This document shows positions 1 through 7,540 of a stretch of DNA of 63,604 nt, one piece after another. The first letter of the stretch is position 1. Every line of letters starts with the position of its first letter. The DNA is taken from assembly GCA_964447605.1 (NCBI GenBank), contig CAYUTA010000010.1, forward strand, positions 1 to 63,604, given 5' to 3'. The notes below the pieces were generated by a model, which saw only the letters and a program-made list of their open reading frames with translations, did not search any database and had not been told where the DNA came from. Position numbers and translations under genes: made by a program. The stretch is from CAYUTA01 sp964447605. Lineage in GTDB: Bacteria > Bacillota > Clostridia > Christensenellales > CAG-138.

Positions 1-1
1 A

Positions 2-316
2 CGCGGTTATTATCCAGCATTCTTCCTTTTTATGATGGGTATAATCCCCATTGCATCCATATTAATGATGCTTGATATTTTTGTTATAAGCAAGGTACAA
101 AGGAAAACACCCAATGAGAATTTAGGGAAAGTCATGGCTATTATTATGGCTGTGGCGCAATGTGCCGCACCGATTGGGCAGGTTATATATGGCATAGCAT
201 TTGAAGCCTTTCATGCAAGCGTCTATCTCCCCATATTATTTATAAGTGCGGTTTTACTTGTAATGGCTGTCGCTACACATCGAAGTTTGAAAGAAGATGA
301 AAAGGGAAAAGATTAG
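2..316 (+). CDS. MFS transporter, C-terminal part (cut by window edge)
   Basis: The reading frame is already open at base 2, so only about the last 104 residues are visible. They contain roughly three hydrophobic helices (a start-like MMGIIPIAS stretch, an AQCAAPIGQ helix and a YLPILFISAVLL helix) and end in a charged cytoplasmic tail, as in the C-terminal end of 12-TM major facilitator drug-efflux proteins. The segment is much more AT-rich than the rest of the window, which suggests recent acquisition. Family-level assignment is good; the substrate cannot be told from this fragment. Confidence 0.7.
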   Translation, partial: RGYYPAFFLFMMGIIPIASILMMLDIFVISKVQRKTPNENLGKVMAIIMAVAQCAAPIGQVIYGIAFEAFHASVYLPILFISAVLLVMAVATHRSLKEDEKGKD

Positions 317-888
317 CCCTCATCATTATCCAGAACAATTCGACTTCGGGCCAACTTGGCCCGAAGTGGTGACAGCTAAAAACGTAGTCAATATCGCAAA
401 TCCGACTTTGAAAGGAGGGCGGATTGTCCTATGCTTGCTCTCCCAAAAGTTACGCTGAAAAGGTCGGAAAGGAATGGAACGAAAATGATAATTGAAAAAT
501 GTTCCACGAAAGTTTGTGGTGCCCAATGGTGCCCGACTTTCCAAAACCACGCGGTAAGAAGATACGACGAAAAATGAGAAGATATAAGAAAAGCCTTAGT
601 TTAAGCTGTTTTTAGCGATTATCTATTAACCCTTATAAGAGCTTATAAAACGTTTTTCATCTATTCAATCAATAAAAAATGCAACAATCGCGCGCCGGGT
701 GCACCGGTGCAGGGGCGCTGAAAGATTTGCATGATGAGGGACGCGGTTTGTTGTTTTGCTTTCCCCGGAAGTGGGATTTACGCGTGGGTTGCTGCGGCGA
801 GCGCCGTTTTCGACCCGGAATACAGCCTTTTACCAGGGCGGCGCGTCCGGCTGGGAAGAGGCTCCGGCGGCGCTGCAAACAAATGGAT
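317..888. other. Intergenic stretch crossing the AT-rich/GC-rich junction
   Basis: I see no convincing gene here. A short open frame at 431-577 contains an imperfect tandem repeat (two copies of TGGTGCCC at about 519-537), which may be the tail of a mobile element. Composition switches from AT-rich to GC-rich at roughly 660-680, marking a likely element boundary; no second attachment site is visible because the left side is cut off. Confidence 0.4.
342..366 (+). terminator. Hairpin just after the MFS gene
   Basis: A near-perfect palindrome (arms ACTTCGGGCC and GGCCCGAAGT, short loop) starts about 25 bases after the MFS stop codon. No U-run follows, so it could be a terminator lacking a U-tract or a structure of the mobile element. 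The position makes a terminator the simplest reading. Confidence 0.45.
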
Positions 889-918
889 TTGCTTTTGCAT
901 AAAGCGGTCTTATATAAT
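889..918 (+). promoter_or_regulatory. SigA-type promoter for the 942/spoIIP operon
   Basis: TTGCTT (889-894), 18-bp spacer, perfect TATAAT (913-918). Transcription would begin near 925, just before a GAAAGGAAG ribosome site that serves the GTG start at 942. Confidence 0.6.
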
Positions 919-941
919 AAATCAAGAAAGGAAGCGGCTGT

Positions 942-1133
942 GTGATACGGATTTTGGGCTTAGAGGACGAGGTGCGTCCGGCGTACGCGCCGGGGAACCT
1001 GCACGGGCAGGAATATATGGTCGGCGTGGTGCTGCCTGAGTCGCGCGTGGAGGCCGTGCGGGAATGCGGCGAGCGCGTCAGCAACGCAATGGTTTTTGTA
1101 GAATGGAGGGGGCATCGTGCGCTTGCGGGATAA
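942..1133 (+). CDS. Small conserved-looking protein of unknown function
   Basis: A 63-residue protein starting at GTG with a GAAAGGAAG ribosome site 8-9 bases upstream. It is soluble-looking, with no signal or membrane helix, and I do not recognise the family. Its last 17 bases overlap the start of the SpoIIP-like gene, so the two are very probably translationally coupled and co-transcribed from the 889-918 promoter. The overlap is the main support that it is a real gene. Whether it has any sporulation role is inference from context only. Confidence 0.55.
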   Translation: MIRILGLEDEVRPAYAPGNLHGQEYMVGVVLPESRVEAVRECGERVSNAMVFVEWRGHRALAG

Positions 1134-2103
1134 GCTTTGCGCTGCGCTGGCCGGCGGCCTTGCCTGCGTCATGCTGTTTTCCGGCTGCAGAAAAGGCGCC
1201 CAGCCCGCCTCGGACACGCAGGTTGAGATCATTGAATTGCCCATGACGGAACCGACGCCCACGCAGTCGCCCACCCTTATGCCGCTGATTCCCGAAGGCG
1301 ATGTGACGCCGGAGCCGGACATGACGTTTGACGAGTCCGGCAACATCTGGTTCTCCGACACGATGAAGGCGCGGTTTATTGCGCAGACCTATTCGTTTGA
1401 CCGCGCGCCGCGCGTACTGATTTACCATACGCATGCGCGCGAGGCGTTTCGCGAGCCGGATTCGGTGCAGAGCACACCCGTTTCCGAGACCGCGCCGACA
1501 GCGGGCGCTTTGAAATCCCCCTCGCCGGCAGGGCAAACGCCTGCGTCGGCCCATAAGGCGGAAACGCGCTCCGATGATCCGAATAAAACGGTGGTCCGCC
1601 TTGGCGACCTGCTCGCCGCAGAGCTGAATGAGCGTGGATTCCTGGTGTTTCATGACCGCGCAAATGTGGAAGCGCCGGAGCTTTCCACCGCATATGAGCG
1701 ATCTAAAATCATTATGGAAGCATACGACGACATCGATATCTATATTGACCTGCACAGAAACGCGGCAGACCCGGTCAAGGGACGCGACGACGTTGTCATG
1801 ATCGACGGCAGGCGCACGGCGCGCATGTTCTTTGTCGTTGGCACCGGCATCAACGGTGAAAGCGACGCGGATGCGATTCCCCGCTGGAGGGATAATTACG
1901 CCTTCGCGCTGTCGCTGTATGAGCGGCTGAACGCCGTGGACGCGCGCCTTGCCAGGGAAACCCGCGTCAAGCAGGGCTATTACAACCAACAGGCCGGATT
2001 GTGCCTGCTGGCTGAGATTGGACACAACGCCAACCTCATGACCGATGCGGAGAATACCGTCGCGCTGTTTGCCGAAGCGCTTGCCGCGGTGTGCCAATGG
2101 TAA
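1117..2103 (+). CDS. spoIIP: Stage II sporulation protein P-like cell-wall amidase
   Basis: A 328-residue exported protein. SpoIIP family members are N-acetylmuramoyl-L-alanine amidases that, with SpoIID and SpoIIM, thin septal peptidoglycan during engulfment. Visible features: an N-terminal hydrophobic helix ending in a possible lipobox-like FSGC (C24), a Pro/Thr-rich linker (about 40-70), the YHTHARE zinc-ligand/catalytic motif (H104, H106), DLHRNA (H213) and a C-terminal LLAEIGHNAN segment with E300. These match the order HSH..E / DIHRD / E-G-N of the family. The start is GTG at 1117 inside the end of the preceding small gene. An insert rich in Ser/Pro (about 118-150) separates the first motif from the rest. 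Confidence 0.85.
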   Translation: MRLRDKLCAALAGGLACVMLFSGCRKGAQPASDTQVEIIELPMTEPTPTQSPTLMPLIPEGDVTPEPDMTFDESGNIWFSDTMKARFIAQTYSFDRAPRVLIYHTHAREAFREPDSVQSTPVSETAPTAGALKSPSPAGQTPASAHKAETRSDDPNKTVVRLGDLLAAELNERGFLVFHDRANVEAPELSTAYERSKIIMEAYDDIDIYIDLHRNAADPVKGRDDVVMIDGRRTARMFFVVGTGINGESDADAIPRWRDNYAFALSLYERLNAVDARLARETRVKQGYYNQQAGLCLLAEIGHNANLMTDAENTVALFAEALAAVCQW

Positions 2104-2320
2104 TCCGTGAACGCACGGCCGACTGATTGGCAAAGCATTCTTCCGGCGGGCTTTGCCCGGGAATGTATAAAACGAAGGAACAGCCAAATAATCGTCAAAA
2201 TCACCGCACATGCGCGGGATTTTGTCAGCCTGCCGGATGGATTGCAACGCCGGTCCGGCAAGAATCCCTGCCACAGCAGTCCCCGCCGCCAACCCCGGGC
2301 CTGTCGGCGGCTTGTCCGGG

Positions 2321-3640
2321 TTAACGCGCGGCGACTGCGGAAAAACCGGGTTTTCCCGCAAAGCCGTTGAGCTGCGCGACTTCATCCATACTTCCGTTTT
2401 GCAAATAACCGACCGGATGCACGCCCGCTTCGCCAAGCGGGTCTGCAAGCCCCTCGTAACGCGGCGAAAGGAACAGTGCGCGGCCGATGGCGCGGTACCC
2501 ATAACGGCTGCGGATACCGTCGACGGCCGCCTCGAGCGCCTGCTTGCGCATCCGCCCGTGTTCGTCGTCAAACAGGCTTAACTGCATGGGCTCGTCGCGC
2601 GAAACGAGCTCCGTGGCCGTTACCGACAGCGCGCGCACCGGGACGGTCCAGCTGTAGTTGGCGCGAAACAGCGACATGGCCGCCTCAACCAGCTCGGCGG
2701 TGATATCCGTGGCGTGCGGAAGCCGCTGCTGGCGTGTGAACGTATACAGCCGGGTATCGCGCACGGCAAGCTGCACGCAGCGGGCGCGGCAGCCCTGCGC
2801 GCGCAGCCGCGCGGCCACGCTTTCGGTGAGCATATAGACCGTCAGGTATACGTCCGTTTCGTCCGCAAGGTCACGCGGGGTGGTGATGCCGTTGCCGATG
2901 GACTTTGGCGGCGGGACCTCGTCAAAGCGCAGAACGGGCGAAATATCGCGCCCGTTTGCAAATGCATGCAGCATAAGCCCGCACTTGCCGAACTGGGATT
3001 TGAGGAACCCTTCCGGCGCGGCGGCGAGCTCGCCAATGGTCGCGATGCCGTAGCGCGAAAGCTTTGCCTCCGTGGCATGCCCGACGTACAATAGCGCGCG
3101 CACCGGCTGCGGCCACGCCACGCGTTTGTAGTTATCCGGCGATACGACCGTCACCGCGTCGGGCTTTTTGATGTCGGATCCAAGCTTGCTGAACACCTTG
3201 TTGGACGCCACGCCCACGGATACGGTGATGCCAAGCTCGGAAACGATGCGCCTGCGGATATCGTTTGCCAGCAGCCGCGCGTCGTCGAAATCCCGTGTGA
3301 TGGGGGAGACGTCAACCCAGTTTTCATCCAGCCCAAATCCCTCCACGCAGTCGGAATATTCGCGGTAGATCCGCCTGCCCTGTTCGGAAAAGCGCTTGTA
3401 TGCCGCAAAATCCGGCGGCACGACGACCAGGCGCGGGCATTTCTGCCGGGCCTGCCAAATGGGCTCGCCCGTACGAACGCCGAACTTTTTTGCGTGTTCG
3501 TTTTTGGCCAATATGACGCCGTGGCGCTTTTCCGGGTCGCCCGCCACCGCCACGGGGTGTGGGCGCAGCACCGGATTGAGGCGGCACGCCACCGAGGCGT
3601 AAAAACTGTTGAAATCCACATGTAAAATCCTGCGCGGCAT
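2321..3640 (-). CDS. dinB: Y-family DNA polymerase (DinB/Pol IV-like), SOS-regulated
   Basis: A 439-residue translesion polymerase. Residues 1-10 contain HVDFNSFYASV, the first metal-binding Asp and steric-gate region of Y-family enzymes; FGLDENWVD near residue 90 carries the other catalytic acidic pair, in the variant common among clostridial members. Then follow the thumb with a helix-hairpin-helix-like YGIATIGELAA and a C-terminal little-finger domain ending in a QLSLFDDE segment, similar to clamp-binding tails. An in-frame upstream extension exists, but the start at 3640 is preceded by GGAGGG at ideal spacing. The gene is alone in its transcription unit, converges on spoIIP, and has two LexA boxes in its promoter. 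The C-terminus is slightly long for the family. Confidence 0.9.
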   Translation of the reverse strand: MPRRILHVDFNSFYASVACRLNPVLRPHPVAVAGDPEKRHGVILAKNEHAKKFGVRTGEPIWQARQKCPRLVVVPPDFAAYKRFSEQGRRIYREYSDCVEGFGLDENWVDVSPITRDFDDARLLANDIRRRIVSELGITVSVGVASNKVFSKLGSDIKKPDAVTVVSPDNYKRVAWPQPVRALLYVGHATEAKLSRYGIATIGELAAAPEGFLKSQFGKCGLMLHAFANGRDISPVLRFDEVPPPKSIGNGITTPRDLADETDVYLTVYMLTESVAARLRAQGCRARCVQLAVRDTRLYTFTRQQRLPHATDITAELVEAAMSLFRANYSWTVPVRALSVTATELVSRDEPMQLSLFDDEHGRMRKQALEAAVDGIRSRYGYRAIGRALFLSPRYEGLADPLGEAGVHPVGYLQNGSMDEVAQLNGFAGKPGFSAVAAR

Positions 3641-3741
3641 GGAACCCTCCTGTTCGAACGGTTTGGCGCGGCATGCCCGCTCCCGGAAGCGGAGGCGCAA
3701 GGCGCGCAATCACGGCGCGCGGAGCGCCGTTGTCGAAAAAA

Positions 3742-3755
3742 CGAACAAATGTTTG
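3742..3755. promoter_or_regulatory. LexA (SOS) box 1 of the polymerase IV promoter
   Basis: CGAACAAATGTTTG matches the Gram-positive LexA consensus CGAACRNRYGTTYG at every position. It lies just downstream of the -10 box of the minus-strand promoter, so bound LexA would block transcription initiation. Confidence 0.85.
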
Positions 3756-3762
3756 TAAATAA

Positions 3763-3791
3763 AAGATATCGCACATTTGTTCGATTGTCAA
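3763..3791 (-). promoter_or_regulatory. Promoter of the SOS polymerase gene
   Basis: On the minus strand TTGACA (3791-3786), exactly 17 bp, TATCTT (3768-3763). The second LexA box fills the spacer and the first lies over the likely start site. The transcript would have a leader of roughly 115 bases before the ATG at 3640. Confidence 0.8.
3770..3783. promoter_or_regulatory. LexA (SOS) box 2, inside the promoter spacer
   Basis: On the minus strand CGAACAAATGTGCG: one mismatch to the LexA consensus. It sits between the -35 and -10 elements, 14 bp from box 1, an arrangement that allows two LexA dimers to occupy the promoter. Confidence 0.75.
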
Positions 3792-3864
3792 GCGCGAACG
3801 GAATTCCTTGATCTGGTAAACCAAGGGATCATAAGCAAAAGCGGCGTTTTTTTGCAGCCGGTTA

Positions 3865-3893
3865 TTGACGCGTTATTTGGGTCGTGATAAAAT
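3865..3893 (+). promoter_or_regulatory. Promoter of the riboswitch-metK transcript
   Basis: TTGACG (3865-3870), 17-bp spacer, TAAAAT (3888-3893) with a TGA extended -10 element directly in front. Predicted transcription start near 3900, about 18 bases before the riboswitch P1 stem. Confidence 0.7.
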
Positions 3894-3915
3894 ATAGCCG
3901 ACAAAAACCACATAC

Positions 3916-4068
3916 CGTCTTATCAAGAGCGGCAGAGGGACCGGCCCGATGAAGCCCGGCAACCTGTTTTTTGTGAACAAGGTGCCAATTCCGGCAGCGC
4001 AAGCTGAAAGATGAGCGATCCCCCCACTGGGCGCGTAACCTCATCGGCGGATGAGGTTTTTGATTTTT
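3916..4068 (+). promoter_or_regulatory. SAM-I (S-box) riboswitch with terminator
   Basis: The core motifs occur in order: CTTATCAAGAG (3919 on), GGCAGAGGGACCGGCCC, GATGAAGCCCGGCAACC, GGTGCCAATTCC, then GATGAG (4010-4015), which closes P1 with CTTATC. Downstream, CCTCAT (4039-4044) and ATGAGG (4051-4056) form a hairpin followed by a T-rich run, an intrinsic terminator. GATGAG can also pair with CCTCAT, giving the alternative antiterminator. S-box RNAs bind S-adenosylmethionine and stop transcription when it is plentiful, so SAM represses its own synthetase gene here. Confidence 0.95.
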
Positions 4069-4081
4069 TAAAGGCGGAGGC

Positions 4082-5272
4082 ATGGAAATTATGGCAAAGA
4101 GACTCTTTACTTCCGAATCGGTCACGGAGGGACATCCGGACAAGCTTTGCGACTGCATCAGCGACGCGGTGCTTGACGCAATGCTGAAGGCGGACCCGGC
4201 GTCGCGCGTAGCGTGCGAGTGCGCGGCCACCACGGGTATGGTGCTCGTCATGGGCGAGGTTACGACAACCTGTTATGTGGACATTCCCAAGCTCGTGCGC
4301 GACGTGGTCGACGATATCGGCTATAATAAGCCGGAATATGGGTTTGACGCGCATACGCTTGCGGTCATTACCGCGCTCAACGGCCAGTCGCCGGACATTG
4401 CGCTGGGCGTGGACAAGTCCTTTGAGGCCAGGCGGGGAGAAACCGACGACCGTTTTTCTGAGGGCGCGGGGGATCAGGGTATGATGTTCGGCTATGCGTG
4501 CGACGAAACGGATACCTGTATGCCGCTGCCCATCCACCTTGCCCACGCCCTGACCCGCAGGCTGACCGATGCGCGCAAGTCCGGCGAGATTCCCTGTCTG
4601 CGGCCCGATGGCAAAAGCCAGGTCACGGTTGAATACGACGGCGATACGCCCGTGCGGGTGGATACGGTGGTCATCAGCGCCCAGCATGACGACGTGGACA
4701 TGGCGTTGCTGGCAGAGGATATCAAAAACAGGGTCATTCTGCCCACCATTCCGGACGGTTTCATCGACCGGGATACGCGCATCTACGTCAACCCCACGGG
4801 CCGGTTCGTCATCGGCGGACCACAGGGTGATTCGGGTCTGACCGGGCGCAAGATCATTGTGGACACCTACGGCGGGTACGCGCGCCACGGCGGCGGTTGT
4901 TTCTCCGGCAAGGACCCGACCAAGGTTGACCGCAGCGCGGCCTATGCGGCGCGGTATGCGGCTAAAAACGTCGTTTCGGCGGGGCTCGCCCGGCGTTGTG
5001 AGATTCAGCTTGCATATGCCATCGGCGTAGCAAGACCGGTCAGCGTGCTCATCGATACGTTCGGCACGGGCGTTTGTTCCAATGATCAGCTGGAGCAGGC
5101 TGTGCAGGCGTGCTTTGATTTCCGTCCGGCGGCCATTATCGGCGCGCTCGACCTGCGCAGACCCATCTACCGGCAGACGGCGGCCTATGGCCATTTTGGC
5201 CGCGCTGACCTCGCCCTGCCCTGGGAGCGCACCGACCGGGTGGATGCGCTGCGCCGGGCGCTGGGGGAATGA
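4082..5272 (+). CDS. metK: S-adenosylmethionine synthetase
   Basis: A 396-residue cytoplasmic enzyme making SAM from methionine and ATP. Visible signatures are TSESVTEGHPDK (10-21, methionine/ATP site), GAGDQGMMFGYA (about 128-139) and the glycine-rich GGGCFSGKDPTKVDRS loop near residue 275, all diagnostic of MetK. Length is typical. Two in-frame starts are possible, ATG 4082 and ATG 4091 (MAKRLFTSE); the GGCGGAGG site directly before 4082 favours the first, though the second gives the usual family N-terminus. Expression is controlled by the SAM-I riboswitch in its leader. Confidence 0.97.
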   Translation: MEIMAKRLFTSESVTEGHPDKLCDCISDAVLDAMLKADPASRVACECAATTGMVLVMGEVTTTCYVDIPKLVRDVVDDIGYNKPEYGFDAHTLAVITALNGQSPDIALGVDKSFEARRGETDDRFSEGAGDQGMMFGYACDETDTCMPLPIHLAHALTRRLTDARKSGEIPCLRPDGKSQVTVEYDGDTPVRVDTVVISAQHDDVDMALLAEDIKNRVILPTIPDGFIDRDTRIYVNPTGRFVIGGPQGDSGLTGRKIIVDTYGGYARHGGGCFSGKDPTKVDRSAAYAARYAAKNVVSAGLARRCEIQLAYAIGVARPVSVLIDTFGTGVCSNDQLEQAVQACFDFRPAAIIGALDLRRPIYRQTAAYGHFGRADLALPWERTDRVDALRRALGE

Positions 5273-5529
5273 GGACGGCATAAGCTCGGGTTTATTTGGT
5301 TTTTCCTGCGGACAGGGTATCTGTTGAAAGGGGCGCTATCGGGATTGCTGCGTCAATCCCGTAACGAAAAACCGCGGGCACAACCAGACAATCCGTCATT
5401 TGCAGCGACATGCGCGGTGCACATGACGCTTCCCATGCAGCAAAGCCGACAAACGGCGGTTTGTCGACGGCCTGAACCGCACGAAAATAGCATTTTCGTG
5501 CGGTTGCTTGGGTTTCCCCGGTCGGGTTG
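5273..5529. other. Hairpin-rich intergenic stretch after metK
   Basis: No credible gene. Three inverted repeats occur in 165 bases: 5340-5361 (CGGGATTG / CAATCCCG), 5447-5466 (CGACAAAC / GTTTGTCG) and the strong one at 5476-5504. The first two have no U-run. They may be parts of the metK 3' end or of an unrecognised small structured RNA. Confidence 0.4.
5476..5504 (+). terminator. Strong hairpin between metK and vanZ-like gene
   Basis: Perfect 13-bp stem (ACCGCACGAAAAT / ATTTTCGTGCGGT) with a three-base AGC loop. Only a weak T-rich stretch follows (TGCTTGGGTTT), so termination efficiency is uncertain, but the location after metK fits. Confidence 0.5.
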
Positions 5530-5591
5530 TTGCATTTTCTTGCATTCTCCTGTATACTCAGCGCATTGTAAACTGGAAATTTCAGTATAAT
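5530..5591 (+). promoter_or_regulatory. Promoter region of the VanZ-like gene
   Basis: TTGCAT (5530-5535), 17 bp, TATACT (5553-5558) is one candidate. A second, perfect TATAAT lies at 5586-5591, only 8 bases before the ATG at 5600; use of that box would give an almost leaderless mRNA. No Shine-Dalgarno precedes the ATG. Confidence 0.5.
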
Positions 5592-5599
5592 AGTAAGCG

Positions 5600-6442
5600 A
5601 TGAATCATGACCGTGTGCGGCGTGTGGCAGGAGGCGCGTTCCTTGCGCTGGCCGCGCTGACAATGCTATATTATGTGCCAACCCTGCTGATTACGGGGGT
5701 CAATTCGGTGCGGCCGATGCTGCTGTGCATCGCGGCTATCTGCGTCCCGCTGGCCGTTGGAACGTTTCTGCTTTGCGGAGTCCTGCCGGAAGCCGCCGCA
5801 CGCGCGCGGTTGGTGCGCACGGTGCTTTGGGTGCTGTTCGGCTTTTATCTTTGCGCAATGTTTGCTGTGCTGTTCTTTGCGCGCATCGACTTCTCGGAAT
5901 ATGCCGCCGCACGCGCGTTCTATTTAAAGAATCAGGAGCTGATGACCAACTTTGTGCCGCTTGAGACCATCCGGCTGTATATCCGCTGCCTGATCTATGA
6001 TTTCATCGGCGTGGGGATTCCGTTTGACAACCTCATGGGCAACGTGCTGCTGTTTATGCCGATGGCGCTGTTTTTGCCGTGCCTGTTCCCAAGCATGCGT
6101 AAATTCTGGCGGTTTCTTGTGCTCATGGTCGCGGTGCTTGTGGCGGTCGAGGCACTGCAGTTCGTGCTCTGCTGCGGCAGCTGTGACATTGACGACGTAA
6201 TCTTAAACCTTGCCGGAACGCTGCTCGTCTATGGCATCATCCGGATACCGGCGGTCAACCGGCTGCTACGGCGCGCCTATATCTGGAGGGATGCGCATCA
6301 CGTTGCGCCGGGGAATTCGCCTGTATCGGCAGCGGATGCCGCCGATACAGCGGCGGAGCCGCCGCAACCGCGGGATGGCGGCGCGTGCGGAATCGCCGGG
6401 GCATTAGCTGCGCGGAGGGCAAAAAGGCCCCCCGGGGCCTAA
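5600..6442 (+). CDS. VanZ-family membrane protein
   Basis: A 280-residue protein with about five membrane helices. Family hallmarks are TNFVPLETI, then NLMGNVLLFMPMALFLP, a Glu-Gln helix (VAVEALQF) and CDIDDVILNLAGTLLVY, which match the VanZ pattern N..GN.L.F.P.G..LP / E..Q / D.DD...N..G. VanZ confers low-level teicoplanin resistance in one transposon, but most relatives are of unknown, wall-related function. The last ~60 residues are an Ala/Pro/Arg-rich, low-complexity tail that other family members usually lack. No neighbours suggest a specific job. Confidence 0.85.
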   Translation: MNHDRVRRVAGGAFLALAALTMLYYVPTLLITGVNSVRPMLLCIAAICVPLAVGTFLLCGVLPEAAARARLVRTVLWVLFGFYLCAMFAVLFFARIDFSEYAAARAFYLKNQELMTNFVPLETIRLYIRCLIYDFIGVGIPFDNLMGNVLLFMPMALFLPCLFPSMRKFWRFLVLMVAVLVAVEALQFVLCCGSCDIDDVILNLAGTLLVYGIIRIPAVNRLLRRAYIWRDAHHVAPGNSPVSAADAADTAAEPPQPRDGGACGIAGALAARRAKRPPGA

Positions 6443-6564
6443 GCCGCGCGCGAGAACGGCGTGCGTATATCAAAGAATCCGGTTGTTCCAGGCTCAACTT
6501 GTGATATGATGGAATTACTTTGTGACGGGGTCATGGAGGAACAGACCGGTTCGGGGGGGAAGGC

Positions 6565-7307
6565 GTGAAAGAATAGGGCGCTTGCAAGAAGGGCTTCACT
6601 CTGGTGGAGATCATTGTCATACTGGCGATTCTGGCGGCGCTGCTGATTCCCGCCATGACGCGCTGGATCGATAAGGCGCGCGAGAAATCGGCCATTGTTG
6701 GCTGCCGCACCTGCGTGGTCGCCGCGCAGACGCTCGCCAGTGGGGAATATGCGCTGGCGGGCGCGGGCAATGTTGTTGTCATGCCGGATGCGGTGCTCGC
6801 GCTGGCAAAGGTTGACGGAGCGGTCGGCGGAATCGATCTCACTGCCCCGGCGACCCTGGCGCACCTGACTTACACCGATCCAAACGGCATTGTGGTTAAA
6901 TACTGCCGGTCGGCCGGCGGCGACGGCTGCGGAGTTTACAATTACCGTGCCCCTTACGACCACCGATTTTGAGGCGCTGCACGCGGCAATCGGGTGGGAA
7001 CTGTATATCGACGGCGAAGATTTGCGCAGCCATGCCGCGTATATGTTTAAAATCAAAGCCGTTTAAAACCGACGATGTGGAAACGCCGTATCGTTACACG
7101 CTGTACATCAATTACGACGGCGGTATCAACGACGACATCCCCGGCGACTTTGCCGTGCTGACCGCCAAGCTATACAACGATTCCTACGAAAACGGAAGTG
7201 GAATTGTCGATCAGGACGAGCTGTCCAACGCGCTCTCGCTGGTGGAGGTAACGGCCCGAGACGGCACGGTTGGCCGAGCGCTGCAAATATCGTGTTTCGG
7301 GGGATGA
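6565..7307 (+). pseudogene. Type IV pilin/pseudopilin gene, broken by frameshifts
   Basis: Codons at about 6590-6660 encode the class III prepilin signature GFTLVEIIVILAILAALLIP, the cleavage site plus hydrophobic assembly helix. A basic leader (KNRALAR) is readable just upstream but in another frame, with a TAG (6574-6576) in the pilin frame. Downstream the sense continues in a second frame from about 6932 (EFTITVPLTTTDFEALH) and a third from about 7060 (KTDDVETPYRYTLYINYD). Each downstream step is consistent with one extra base, for instance in GGAG near 6931 and GTTTAAAA near 7063. The intact protein would be about 245 residues with an acidic C-terminal domain. No pilus assembly genes are nearby. 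Probably a decayed minor pilin. Confidence 0.7.
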
Positions 7308-7540
7308 AGGCGGTTTTAAGGGGACGCCGCATATTACCACCCGCTCTCCGGGTTCTCCGGCGGCAGAACGTCTTAGGGGTCGGGCGGTTTGCCGCGCATT
7401 TTCAAACAGAGCGGTTTTGTGTTATTATAAATTGATATTGGCCGGGTCGAGCCGCCGCATCGTAATCGTACAGGTGCGCGAGCCGCGCCCAATCATTGCC
7501 GGAACCGCTGCCGTCAGCAGATAATTAAGGAGAGCCTTTC

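Noticed and set aside
1078..2571. 497-codon open frame on the minus strand across spoIIP
   Set aside because: It is the antisense of two confident genes, Arg-rich and without a ribosome site; GC-rich codons keep the opposite frame open.
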